In this document: positions 23,001 to 33,381 of the stretch, piece after piece | How the letters are laid out: each line of letters begins with the position of its first letter | How positions within the stretch are numbered: the stretch's first letter is position 1 | Source of the DNA: Heracleum sosnowskyi | Lineage: Eukaryota; Streptophyta; Magnoliopsida; Apiales; Apiaceae | Direction: 5' to 3' | NCBI GenBank assembly: GCA_030848705.1 | Contig: CM061243.1 | Location: 119,126,674 to 119,190,673, forward strand | Length of the DNA stretch: 64,000 nt | Position numbers and translations under genes: made by a program | Notes under the pieces: model-generated | What the model saw: the letters and a program-made list of their open reading frames with translations, nothing else | Databases searched by the model: none | What the model was told of the DNA's origin: nothing

Positions 23001-23117
23001 AAAGTATTGATAGGGGAATCTGTATCAGAAACATAACTGGAACAAATCTAAACAATCTAAGTGATCTGCATGACAGCGTCTTGCAAGTTCACGAGTCTTC
23101 TTGTAATCTCATGCGGT

Positions 23118-23696
23118 CAGTGGCGGAGCTACATTGGCCCTAGTGGGAACTAAAGCCCCCATTAAGGTTAGAATAAGTTAGTATAGTTTATATTTCAGCC
23201 CCCAATAAAATTAACAAAAAAGTCACATATAATTATCTTAGTCAATATTTGTATATTTTTATTTTATTTTTTATCTTTTAATTTCTTAAATGTTCATATA
23301 TTTTATATAATTCAAAAAATTCTCTTACAATTTGTTTAGTGTCATGTCAAAATTATGTTCCTCTTATTTTAATATTGATGGAGACATTTAAATTACATTT
23401 ATCTTATTTTAGTTATTATTTTTTAATTATTAAATTATAAATTTGAATCCAATAGATGACACCAAAACTTTTATGAGTAATTTCTAGTATCGTAAAAAAG
23501 TTGTCTAATAATTTTAAAATTTTGTTTTCTAATATATGTAAACTCTCGTGTATTTTGAAACTATTGTTGTTATTTAGTTTTTGAACGGGATAAAATTCTC
23601 CTTAAAAAACTAATTATCATCCATAAATTTTAATTTTTTTTACCATAATTTAGCCCACACTACTTCATTTTTCTGATTTTTCTGGCTCCGCCACTG
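23118..23696. mobile_element. hAT-like MITE with CAGTGGCGGAGC ends
   Basis: The terminal inverted repeats are CAGTGGCGGAGCTA (left) and TGGCTCCGCCACTG (right), 13 of 14 matching. The flanks CATGCGGT (23110-23117) and CATGCAGT (23697-23704) are an 8-bp target duplication with one difference, as expected for hAT. The interior is AT-rich and non-coding. Confidence 0.88.
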
Positions 23697-23885
23697 CATG
23701 CAGTCCGAAGAGCACTACCGTCTTACTAGAGAACATCCGAAAGTTGAGACATTTTTAGTAGGAGAGCTGAACAAGATGCAATGGACCAAATACAAAGGAT
23801 AACAAAAGTTCTCTATTTGAGTATCACAAGCACTAAAAACAACTATTCCACCATCTGTTGTTTATAACAACCCATGGGGTGAAGA

Positions 23886-24069
23886 CAGTGGCGGAACCAG
23901 AAGTTTATATTACCCGGGGCTCATATCAAACAATAAAAATCAGTCGGGGCTCAAAAAAAATTTCCCCAGTATTTATAGTAAAAACTCGAGGCTAAAAAAA
24001 AATTCTATTGATTTTCTTTAGTCTAGCCGGTGCTCTAGCCTCCCTTAGCCCCCCTTGGTTCCGCCCCTG
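23886..24069. mobile_element. Short hAT-like MITE with CAGNGGCGGAACCA ends
   Basis: The ends CAGTGGCGGAACCAGAA and TTGGTTCCGCCCCTG are inverted repeats, and the 8-bp target duplication GGTGAAGA is perfect (23878-23885 and 24070-24077). At 184 bp it is a minimal relative of the 23118-23696 element, with the same terminal family only 190 bp away. Confidence 0.92.
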
Positions 24070-24077
24070 GGTGAAGA

Positions 24078-24807
24078 AGCTTCAAGCTACAGCTAGAGAG
24101 AAAAAAAAACAGATATCTACACACAAAGTATACCAAGGAAAAAAATGCATATCTACTGAGTTGCAAAGCTAGAAATAAGTGGATGGTCCTATTATTAGAT
24201 GCACAAGACACACCAAAGGCACCAAAGTTCCACTTAAGCCAAGGCTAAGACTGAAAACAAGACTCCCAGAAACAGTCCATAGTAAAAATTCAACTACAGT
24301 ATTTGTCAACAAGCTTACCAGTAATAAAAGTGTCACCAGTCTGAGTAGTTTAGAAAGTATTATGTTCCAGATGGTACCAACTACCAAGTACCTTATTCAC
24401 CAGGAAATGCATATTACTTAGCGAGTATCTAAGATTAAACAAATACAATAACAAACCAACACCAGATACAGAAGATCAGCAACATTTAAGATCCAATTTA
24501 AGCTTGCAAATGTTTCTTCCGGCTGTATATCAATGCTATACCCGCCAGCAAATTCCAATTGTTGAACACATTACAAAAGTTGAAACTAAAAGAATTATAT
24601 TACAAAGAACCCTGTACTTGGTAAAACTAAAACCAATAAACCACAACTAACCAACATATCCATCGACATAAAACACACCTAGAGAAACTACAACTGCACA
24701 TAACAATAAACCACATTTGTCAATGCAGATTAAAATAGTCAAACAGTGGTCAGATTGGATCAGTGGTCAAATCGAATCACTGGAGCTATTAGTTTTTCAT
24801 TGTCAAG
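24078..24807 (-). other. Probable 3' untranslated region and flank of the RRM gene
   Basis: This follows the stop codon of the minus-strand RRM gene. The frames here (24169-24421, 24717-24971) have no protein family features; the latter is the antisense shadow of the gene's end. I could not fix a polyadenylation site. Confidence 0.45.
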
Positions 24808-27385
24808 TTAGTTTGCAAGCAGGCCATTTCCACCATCAGAACTCGGAGACTTCCTATCAACGGCCACTTGTGCATCATCGAGACGATTCACGGCCAGACC
24901 CCTTCCTCCAACTCCACCATTTGGATAAGGCGGGTAAATATTTGCAGCTCCAGCATAGGGATAACCTCTAACACCTGGCATACCAGGACCGTTCCATGAG
25001 CTCGTAGGTACAAACGGAGCCATCCCATAGCCAAAACCAGGATACCCCGCCGGAAAACCAACACCATAAACACCATACGGATAGCCAAAAAAGCCACCAT
25101 ATCCCGGATGAGCTCCATATTGTGGAAGGTGTCCCTGACCATGAAAGAGGTCATGTCTAGGACTAAAACCATAGGGCTGCAACCCATTACGAATTCTCCC
25201 ACTCCCTCCTTGCCCAGAATATCCATTATTAGTTACCTCTTTCGGCACAGCCCTCTTCACCTCTGCCTGCTTACCTCCTAATTCGTGAAAGCTTTTCCTC
25301 ATCACATTCTCAACAGACTCCTCGGAATCAAAAGTGATAAAACCAAAACCTCTAGGCCGTTGAGTAAGACTGTCATGCATCACCACAACATCGGTAATCT
25401 CACCAAACCTCTCAAAATAATTTCTGAACTCCTCCTCAGTAAGATTAGCTGATAAACCCCCTACAAAAATCTTCCTTGTCCTAAGATGTTCACTGTTCTT
25501 ACCATCAATATTACTTCTACTGTTCCTACTCAGTCCTCTACTCTGCTGTAATTCAATCTGGCATTGTTCACTCCTAGGTATTGCTCTCTTCACATCAACC
25601 TACAACCATAAATAAGAAAATACAAAGACCAGTATTTGAATAACTAAAGTAAATCAAGACAAAAATCACAGCCTAATTAACCAAAAGATTACAAGCAGCT
25701 AGGGTTGACAATGAAGAAATCCTAAACATAATAACCAAGATATACAGAACCTTAAAAGAAAATCTCAGAAATTGTCACAATAACCATAACAATTACTGAA
25801 CATTGGCCTGAATAACCAAGAACCAAATAAAGAAAAACTACAAAAACGAAACAGAAAACATAACACAGATTTTTTTACCTAATTCGAAACGGAAATCAGA
25901 TAATAAACCACCAACCTGCAATTTCACAAACTACACACAAAAACCACCAAAAGAAAAAACTCCACAGGTATATGGCTACTGGATACAGATACAGGCCATT
26001 AACTTCGTTTACCAAAACCAAAATGCTATCCATTATAAAAAAAACACGAAACTAAACTATACAATATGAATCGATTCAAGTCTTCTTAAATCCAAGAATG
26101 TTAACTTCTTCTTAATTAACATTAAGCACCTTAGGAGAAACGGCCCTATTTGGCACAATTTTAAGATAAAATGCCCCAAATAGCACAACTCAAAATAATG
26201 GCCCCAAATGGCACACTTTAACGTAAAATCGTTTTGCGTTTTCAGTTTAAATAAAACTGCTCTTCTGTGTCATTGTTACGGTGATGTTTTCTGACGCACA
26301 GGTCACATGTGGGCCCTACACTACTAGGTTTCCCTTCATTTTCTGCCGACACAAACAAGACAACCCACGTGAGTGGAGCCAAGAGAAACGCTGGTTGAAG
26401 CAGCGTCTGTCCAAAACGCTATCTTAGATCACATTTACTCACGTGGAAACACGTACTTATATTGCGTTTTAATTTATATCTTTTTCAATCCTTTTGTTGA
26501 TAAAAAGGTAACACAACTTAATACTCCGTTTTCCCAAAACGCAACACGAAGATGCGTTTTAAAGAGACATTAGGGGCCATTTTTCCAGATTGTGCAATTT
26601 GGGGAAATAATTTTCAAATTTGTGCCATAAGGGGCCAACACCCACACCTTAGAACTACACATAAAATCCGATATACAACAATTACAATGAAGTTCATAAA
26701 AAAACAGAAACATCGAACAAATAATACATAAACAGGCAGTAGGCTTGCATTCAAATACAAATCACCGACTATCGTAATCTACAAACACTGAATCGGGGAT
26801 ATACAACAAACATCAAGAAACACAATAACTCATCATAAATCAACCAACTTCAACAAATTCCCAACACCCACACAAGCCCTTTTTCCCAATAAACCTATAA
26901 ATTAACAAACCTCCAATATATAAATACACATTACATACAAAAAAGGAAAGGGGAGAAATAATGTGATACAGATATACACACAAAAGGGAGCAACCTTTAT
27001 ACCAAGAATGTGACACATTAACAAATTCCCAACAGATAAACACACATATACACACAAAAACCAAAAGGGTAGGCTAATAATGTGCTACATTAACAAAATC
27101 CCCAACATATACACACACACATACACACAAAAAAGGGGGGGTTTTAAAACAGACCGTTCTACCAAGAATGTGATGATGTTCAACAAGAAGGGCACTCTCA
27201 AACGCAGACTGCTCCGTAAACGAAACAAACGCAAAGCCTCTAGGAGTCCCAGTGTAACGATCTCGCGCAATTGCAACACGCGCAACAGGTCCAAACTTCT
27301 CAAAGTGGTCACGCAGTGACTCTTCAGTGGTCATCCATGAAACCCCGCCTACGAACACTTTGAATTGCTCGAGTTCTTCGTCCAT
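24808..27385 (-). CDS. hnRNP-like RNA-binding protein with two RRM domains (two exons)
   Basis: CDS = complement(join(24808..25599, 27155..27385)), 340 residues. Exon 1 starts at an ATG in a good context (CACCATGG) and encodes residues 1-77: RRM1 with RNP2 VFVGGVS and RNP1 RGFAFVSF, ending ILGRT. The intron (25600-27154, 1555 nt) opens GTCTGT and ends TTGTAG, phase 0, so RT joins VDVKRAIPR, the expected run out of RRM1. Exon 2 has a short linker, RRM2 with RNP2 IFVGGLS and RNP1 RGFGFITF, then KRAVPKE and a Gly/Tyr/Pro-rich tail (about residues 205-300) with low-complexity, prion-like composition. The layout matches plant hnRNP/Musashi-like proteins (RNP1 group), which bind nuclear pre-mRNA and shuttle or form granules. 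The target RNAs are unknown. The intron carries a small DNA element and CA-rich repeats. Both splice sites are inferred from sequence only. Confidence 0.9.
26135..26644. mobile_element. Small DNA transposon inside the RRM-gene intron
   Basis: The 8-bp direct repeat CACCTTAG flanks it (26127-26134 and 26645-26652). The left interior GGCCCTATTTGGCACAATTT and the complement of the right interior, GGCCCCTTATGGCACAAATT, match as imperfect subterminal inverted repeats. The outermost 5-7 bases differ. An 8-bp duplication favours a hAT-type MITE, but the weak ends leave other DNA-transposon families possible. It adds about 510 bp to the intron. Confidence 0.7.
26840..27154. repeat. CA-rich imperfect tandem repeats at the 5' end of the intron
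   Basis: Units containing CATTAACAAATTCCCAACA and CACATATACACACAAAA recur at about 26850, 27015 and 27090. Nearby, ACCAAGAATGTGA occurs in the intron (27001-27013) and again in exon 1 next to the donor site (27161-27173), about 160 bp apart. This suggests a local duplication that included the exon end. Confidence 0.6.
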
Positions 27386-27530
27386 GGTGATTCAATTGAG
27401 TTGAAACCCCTAATTTTGAGAAACCCTAAAAATGAGAGGGAGTGAATAGTGTGGGTGTGAAATTTAGGGTTTTGTGTTCGGGTTTATATGAAAGTTGTAA
27501 CGTATAGGACTCTATTACTCAGTAGTTAAG
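27386..27530 (-). promoter_or_regulatory. 5' leader/promoter of the RRM gene with telo-box-like motifs
   Basis: Just upstream of the ATG, AAACCCCTAA, AAACCCTAAA and TTTAGGGTTTT occur within 85 bp (27402-27475). AAACCCTA telo-boxes are common in promoters and leaders of plant genes for ribosomal and RNA-binding proteins. That they act here is an inference. Confidence 0.5.
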
Positions 27531-27834
27531 GCTCTGTTTGGCAACGGAGCGCTACTTATTTTTGGGATAATACTTGGTTCTAGGAAATAATATTTAGGCA
27601 AATTTCTTTTATAAAAACATATTATTTTTGTGTGTTTAGTACTTTAGTTTCGTAACTAGTTTACTAAGTCGGACTTAATTTTTAAAAAATTTTCTATACA
27701 ATATGTTTTAGATAAAATAATATTTCTAACATAAAATTAAGGTTTATTTTGAATTCTCCATTTCATTTTAGTCATTTACCAAATTTGAATAAATATAGAA
27801 AAAGATAATTATTTAAAAAATTTATTATTTTAAT
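27531..27834. other. AT-rich spacer left of the copia element, no gene
   Basis: No coding signal is seen. CTGTTTGGCAACGGAGCGCT (27532) resembles an end of a non-autonomous DNA transposon, but I found no partner end. Confidence 0.4.
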
Positions 27835-28327
27835 TGTTAGGCCGAATACACAATATATAATCAAATATGTATGAGAATAACAATAAGAACACTGTTTATG
27901 AATAATAAACTGTATGAAATTAATAACTTCTCTCTCAGTGATGTAAAATATCACAAAGAGCTGCTAGGTTACAAGAAAAATATTTCAAGTATTCGCATCC
28001 CTTTTAGGGTTAACCTATATGTGTTTATATATTACACAGCTACATACAATCGTTAATTGATATTCCTATAAATCAACTATACAATTAATATCAATTAAGA
28101 ATTGCTTCTGTCTTCTGTTCCGTTTCCTTAGCCATCACGATATCTCTTTGCTTCTTTCCTTCTTCAAAGTATATCGCTTCTAGAATATTCATTGAGTATA
28201 ACACCGACAGCTTAGTAAACTCTGACTGTCAGAGTTTAACAAACTCTGACCAGTCTTCCAGCTAAACTCTGATAGTTTCCTGATACTTTAAACAATGATA
28301 AACAAACATCAGCAATTATATCTAACA
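27835..28327 (-). repeat. 3' LTR of the copia element
   Basis: Same length and ends as the other LTR. Differences seen: seven single-base substitutions, for example in CACTGTTTATG against CACTATTTATG and AACAATGATAA against AACACTGATAA. The palindrome lies at 28216-28238, at the same offset as in the partner. Confidence 0.95.
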
Positions 28328-28340
28328 ATCTCCCCCAACT
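28328..28340 (-). other. Polypurine tract
   Basis: Next to the 3' LTR the minus strand reads AAGTTGGGGGAGAT, then TGTTAG. The G-rich tract is where plus-strand synthesis is primed. Confidence 0.85.
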
Positions 28341-28471
28341 TGTGCATACAAAAATGTACAAGTTAACAGATAATTGATGATGTCAAAACATATAACAAAT
28401 GCAGTGTTTATAAAATCACAGAGTTTATATTTTAACTTAGAACATAAAACTTAAAAACTTACAGACTTCAA

Positions 28472-28867
28472 TTACTTAATCTCTTCAACTTCAGGTACAA
28501 TTCTGAGGTAGTCTATAAGCAGTCTTCTTTCAGCCCTTTCAAGCTCAGCTACCATGATCTCTTTCAGTTCTTTCAACTCTGGATCACTCTCTCCAGTTTG
28601 ATAGATAGCAGCTCTCAAGGCATACATACTGTTCTTCTTCATTTCATTTCCAAGCTTTATCATGAAGGATTTATCTGACTCCAGATTAAATTCTAACACT
28701 CTTATACCAAGAGCTGTTGTAAATCTTGCATTGTTCCTCTTCATTTCCACAAGCTTACCATTATAATCTCTGTACTTAGGTATATAAGAACCTGCAGACT
28801 TTAGGCCACTGAGGGCTCTAGCTTTCATCATTCTTCCTCTTAATACCTCAGCTGCTTGTTGAGTTCT
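28472..28867 (-). pseudogene. Copia accessory protein, C-terminal part beyond an in-frame stop
   Basis: This is in the same frame as the central part, separated only by one TAA (28870-28868). Readable sequence resumes directly after it with RTQQAAEVLRGRMMKARAL. The 119 residues after the first ATG are helical and charged (SDPELKELKEIMVAELERAE), ending LRIVPEVEEIK just before the PPT. It has no independent support as a gene. Confidence 0.65.
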
Positions 28868-30105
28868 TTAATTTTTGGCTTTAAGTAGGTACATCACATA
28901 TTCCAACTCTTCCTTCATCTTCAGTTCAATATCAGCTTCTCCAACTCTGTATACTCTTCCATCAGTCTTGAAGTATAACAGAAAATCCCTTTTCAAACCT
29001 CTATGGTGTATTAACTGAACAGACTCCAAAGTATCAAGATTTTCTTGAGTCACACCAACACCAGGTTCAGACAATGATGTATGATCCATAGGACTATTAT
29101 TCACTCTCTTTTCTCTGTGAGATCCTAAACCAGATCTATCTCGAGATTCCTTGTCCATGATGGTTCTGCTTTGAAGAATATTCACATTTCCAGGAATCAG
29201 AGAATGTTGAACTGTGATTGGTTTTGCAAAAGTCCTTTGAAGTTGAGAAGATAACTGAGTCTGTACAACTTGAGTAGTATCAGTGGTTGTCACAACTTCC
29301 AATGATTTGTCAACTTGAGCATTGTCAGAGGTTGATTGAACTTTCTTCAGTACTTGCTTTTCTTCTACAAGCTTCCCTTTGCCTTTATCAAGACTAGCTT
29401 CAACTGGTCTCCTTGCATATTGTAAACTCTGTTGAGAATTTACATTTTCTTTGATAACAATTCCTTTCTCTTTTGGCCTTGAAACTTTCACAACTTTCTT
29501 GATCTTTTCAGATTTCAAATTCTTCTTATGCTCTTCAGCCAGCATCTTTTCCTCAGCTTGAATATCTTCAACTGTTGCATTTGCACCATGCTCTTCCAAA
29601 AACAACTGAGTTGCAATCTCTTCATCAATAATTGGTTGAGAAGTAGGCACTAAGCTTCTAACTCTTGAAGATGATTGAGCTCCAGTGTTTATTCTTTCAG
29701 AGTTTGTCCTAGCAGAGTTTGACCTCAGTCTCCCTTGCTCTTGAATTGATTTTGACCTTAACTCTTTGTCTTTTGCACCACCATCAGTAGTATCATCCTG
29801 TCTACTCAGAGTTTGAGATTTCTTGCATTTGTCTTTAAAAACTCTCTCCCCCTTTTTGACATCATCTGGAATCAATACTGATGTGAGCAAGTCAAGTGAA
29901 GCAGCAATTGAATCAATCTTGTCAGACATGACATTTTGATTTTCTTCAACATTGCTTAGCCTGGTTCTTATAGCTTCCTGATCTCTAGATAAAGAAAAAT
30001 TTTCTTGCTTCAAAGTCATTTCCCTTGCATCCACATCATTTCTCAGCCCAGTAACATCTTTCTGAGTTTCATCAAAACGGTTGTTACTTGTACAATTGTA
30101 GCTTT
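28868..30105 (-). pseudogene. Copia accessory protein, central part (coiled coil, Lys/Glu/Ser-rich)
   Basis: This frame is open from about 30105 to a TAA at 28870-28868. It begins with a heptad-like stretch (FDETQKDVTGLRND, then SRDQEAIRTRLSNVEENQNV and DKIDSIAASLDLL), best read as a coiled coil continuing the preceding frame after a one-base frameshift. It has no ATG of its own at the start; a downstream GTG or ATG would be needed. The middle is charged and Ser/Thr/Gln-rich, with RSNSARTNSERINT and many Lys-Glu runs. A more ordered end contains FLLYFKTDGRVYRVGE. It is probably one protein with 30043-31878 and 28472-28831. Confidence 0.7.
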
Positions 30106-31878
30106 AAGATGCGCAAGAAGCTCATGATTTGTGATAGTAGCAGCAGACTTGGACACAAATTCAGCTGCCCTTTGATCAGGAAAGATACATTCATGACTTG
30201 ACCAATTTGCAAAGTACATGTTTTTAAAATGAGCCTCAGCATCATGATGAGATGTACCACCAATATCAGTCACCTTAGGATTGTGTTGACCAGAAACCCT
30301 TGTAGAAGAAGAAGAATCAGCTGCATCATCAGACTTTGTACTAGAAGTAAAAACATTCTCAGCAACATTTTCTTGAACAAATTCTTCATTTGCTGTATGT
30401 TCAGAGTTTAAGTTCTCATTTATTTTCTCAGTTGCTTGAGCAGCCTCAACAATAGGCTCTACAGCAGCTTCAACAGTAGGCTCTAAAGCAGCTTCAACAG
30501 AGTTTGTTGTCTGATCAACCTCCTCACCCTTTTCAATAACCTGGTGAGTAACAGAGAAGACCTCTGTGTGAGTAGCCATAGACTCATCAATAATCACTGT
30601 AGGTTGATCAGCTGCAGCCACATCCTCTGATTCATCAACAATATCAAACTCTTCAAGAGTTGCAGAGGGATGTGCTTCAACATTTTCCTCTATCTCCATT
30701 TCCAAGATTGGCTCAGGCTGTTCATCATTCAAGTCAGCCATCTCATCAGCATTTGCTCTGGCTTCATCAGGCATAGTAGCATTCTCAGTAACATCTTGAG
30801 AAATAATTTCTGGAGCTTCAGCATGTGTGGATTCTTGAACCAAATCATCAAATAAATAACCAGCTACCAGCTTCCTCCTTTTATTCTTTAAAAGCTCATT
30901 TGCATCAGAGTGTGGTCTATTTGCCCTCCTCTTTGTCCTTGAAGTACCAACAGACTGTGGTAAATTAGCATGGGTAGATGGTTTAGTAGACTTGACAGCT
31001 TTAAAAGCCCTATGCTTAGTTCTACCTCTAGATTTTGGTCTTTGAGAAGTAGATTGAGGTTGTGGTTGAAGTGAATTGTCTAGAAACTGTTGGACAATAG
31101 GAGGAAGCAATAATTCACCAACATTCCCTTTCTTAACATCCTTGTTTACCAAATCAGAGAATATCCTCTTATGCAACTTAAACGAAGGAATCACATCATT
31201 CTCAGCAATGTCAACCCCAGGAACACAAGCAGAAAATATCAATTGACAGAAGCGAGCAAAGTAAACTACACTTCTATTGTCTGTCATCTTCTCTCCTATG
31301 TTACTCAGGACTAATCTAGCAAAATCAAAATTACTGCTATAGAGAAGAGAATACCCGATTTGCAGACTATCAATTGGAATAGCATCCCAATTTGTGCATT
31401 TCTTCCCGAACGCTCTAGTGATACAATCAAAGAAGAAACTCCATTCCTTCCTCAAAAGCGGTCGCTTCAACTGACCTATTCTTGCCAGTGACCCACTGTA
31501 ACCAATATCTCTCATCATTCTCTGTAGCTCAGCATCACCAACAGAGATTGTATAAGCATTCAAATCTTCAAAACCCAAAGCTGCACGAACAGTAGCTGGA
31601 GTGATTACAAACTCTTGTTCTTGAAACTCGAAAATAATTGAAGGAGTCCCAGACTCCCCTCCATCATCATAAACGCCTGTCTCCCAGAAAACTTTGATTT
31701 GCGATCCAGAAAGCATCGCAGGTTCAAGGAGAGCGTGCCCAATAGCAGACTGGGCAAGAAAATTTTGAAACAAATGAAACGCCTCCGGTACGTTCTCATT
31801 ACTCAGGGGCGCTGCATAGTTGTTAGGAACGAACTCTAGACCAACAGAGTGAAAAACAGTGGTTGCCATTAGAAACAT
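30043..31878 (-). pseudogene. Copia accessory protein, N-terminal part (frameshifted at its end)
   Basis: An ATG-started frame of 611 codons downstream of pol in the same orientation. Residues 1-240 form a compact hydrophobic domain (IKVFWETGVYDD at 61-72, VITPATVRAALGFED at 91-105, NFDFARLVLSNIG at 183-195). A basic stretch follows (280-337, with KNKRRKL as a likely nuclear signal), then a Glu/Asp/Ala-rich stretch to about 510. The end (after HELLAHLKA) leaves the conserved path through a one-base frameshift near 30060-30130. The layout (FW motif, helical domain, basic and acidic linkers, coiled coil) resembles the extra 3' gene in copia elements of Asteraceae and relatives, sometimes annotated as a plant transposon protein. 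An env-like role has been proposed for genes at this place in SIRE1, but I see no signal peptide or membrane span here. Function unknown. Confidence 0.75.
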
Positions 31879-33381
31879 ATTTGAAAATAATCAGAGAATA
31901 AGCCTTGAAAAGTGTTTGAAAAATTGATGCAGAAAAGTGTTTGTGAAAATGTGTGTGTAACAATGTCTGTGAATTGAGTAAGTCTGTAAAGAATATGAAC
32001 GTTGTGTGTATAATGATTAAATACAAAGATTAAAACTGAAGAGTTTTAATCATTAAGATACACAACTGGCTTACTCATGAAGTGTGTGAGTGGGACAAGT
32101 GTCACACATGTAGTAACTGCCAGCAGTAATGTGGTAGTTTCCAACACACATGCGCAGTAAAAACAGGCAATAATTACTGCTATTTACACGTTTCATCATT
32201 TTCAAAACGCATATAAACCGTTGTCAATCATACTCTCTATTTTCAAAAAGAGTAATGTTTCTCAAAAATGTAAAATGTCTGAAACACATTTATTTATTTT
32301 AATCATCAGAGATTAAAAATAAATTACCTCGGCATAGAGTACACAGTTCAGCAGTGTTTCTCAATTCTCCAACATCATTAATAATCTCTTTTCTCAAAAT
32401 GCACAGTTGTGAGTATTTGTGTGTGAATAGCAGAGTTTATTGAATGTAAATATTTAGAGCATCTCAAAGTGCATAAAATCCACAAATTAAATCAGTAAAA
32501 ACTGGTTGCCTAAACTCTCATATGTAAGACAAAATCTGATGTCATCTTAAACTCTGTACATATTTTTTTATTTGTATAAGTATCTATATATTTATTGTGT
32601 TCACCCCCTGTCAATTTTTTTTTTCTTTTCCAGTAATCAGAGGTTGGCACTAGTCACCAAAAATTTGGAAATTTTAGCCCTTATCTTAACAGTAAGTTCT
32701 TGGATCGTCCTAAACAATTAACTAGTCACCAAAAGTTTAAATTTTAGCCCTTACAAACAGAGTAAGTTCCTGGTTCTTCCTATCCTCATGACTAGTCACC
32801 AAAAATTTAAACTTTAGCCCTTACTGAAACAGCAAGTTCCTGGATCTTCCTAGACAATTGAGTAGTCACCAAAAATTTCAAATTTTAGCCCTTATTGACA
32901 CAATAAGTTCCTGGGTCTTCCTAGGCACAACATGATCTCAAAGGAATTTGTACATTTTTGCTTGGGGGTGAAGTAACAGCAACTATTTATAAGAGTTTAG
33001 ACTGACATCTTTTAACACATATAATTTATGAGATAAAGTGCAAACAGCTAATACAGACTCAGTGTATATGACCAATAAACTAAGAGATGCTATAAATATA
33101 GAGACAGTATCATGCTGTGTTAATTTTCTGCACACATTTGAGATCAGATCATATATAACTCAGAAGGATTCATAATTACTTACTGAGAATCATGCTTCAT
33201 ACTATTTTCTTCATCGATGTTTATGTTTCAGACAATACCACAATCAGAGATTAACATCAGAGTTTAACCAACAGAGTATGCTAACAGAGTTTAACAACAT
33301 GATTTGCATGACAGTTAACATATGCATAGAAACATGAGCAACATATCACAGAAGAGTAAACTTTGAGTCTAACTAGTATCT
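31879..33381 (-). other. Non-coding spacer between pol and the accessory gene
   Basis: About 1.5 kb without coding signal. It holds the four 70-bp tandem repeats (32649-32930) and several CAGAGTTTA motifs (32427, 33264, 33288). It probably contains the leader or promoter of the accessory gene, but I saw no clear promoter element. Confidence 0.6.
32649..32930. repeat. Four tandem 70-72-bp repeats after pol
   Basis: Copies start at 32649, 32721, 32791 and 32861. Each carries TAGTCACCAAAAATTT, ATTTTAGCCCTTA, AGTAAGTTCCTGG and TCTTCCTA. Divergence between copies is modest and period is regular (72, 70, 70). Confidence 0.95.

Larger units (their letters stand above)
18975..23117. other. Intergenic, no gene recognised; small MITE-like pieces only
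   Basis: No frame here has recognisable protein features. Frames at 21745-22005 and 22525-22731 have no family signature or sensible gene context. Likely small transposon pieces are listed separately (19083-19366, 19702-19744, 19812-20050). At 20765 TACTCCTTCCATCCGG resembles a Stowaway end without a clear partner. At 21064-21350 a TIR-like GTGTGTTTGC / GCCAAACAAAC pair borders AT-rich text with CTTATAA motifs. Confidence 0.5.

Noticed and set aside
24888..25226. 112-codon frame on the minus strand
   Set aside because: It is an out-of-frame shadow of exon 2 of the RRM gene, which has clear RRM motifs in its own frame.
30043..31878. Calling the accessory gene a retroviral envelope
   Set aside because: I see no signal peptide, transmembrane segment or cleavage site; it has a basic nuclear-type stretch instead.
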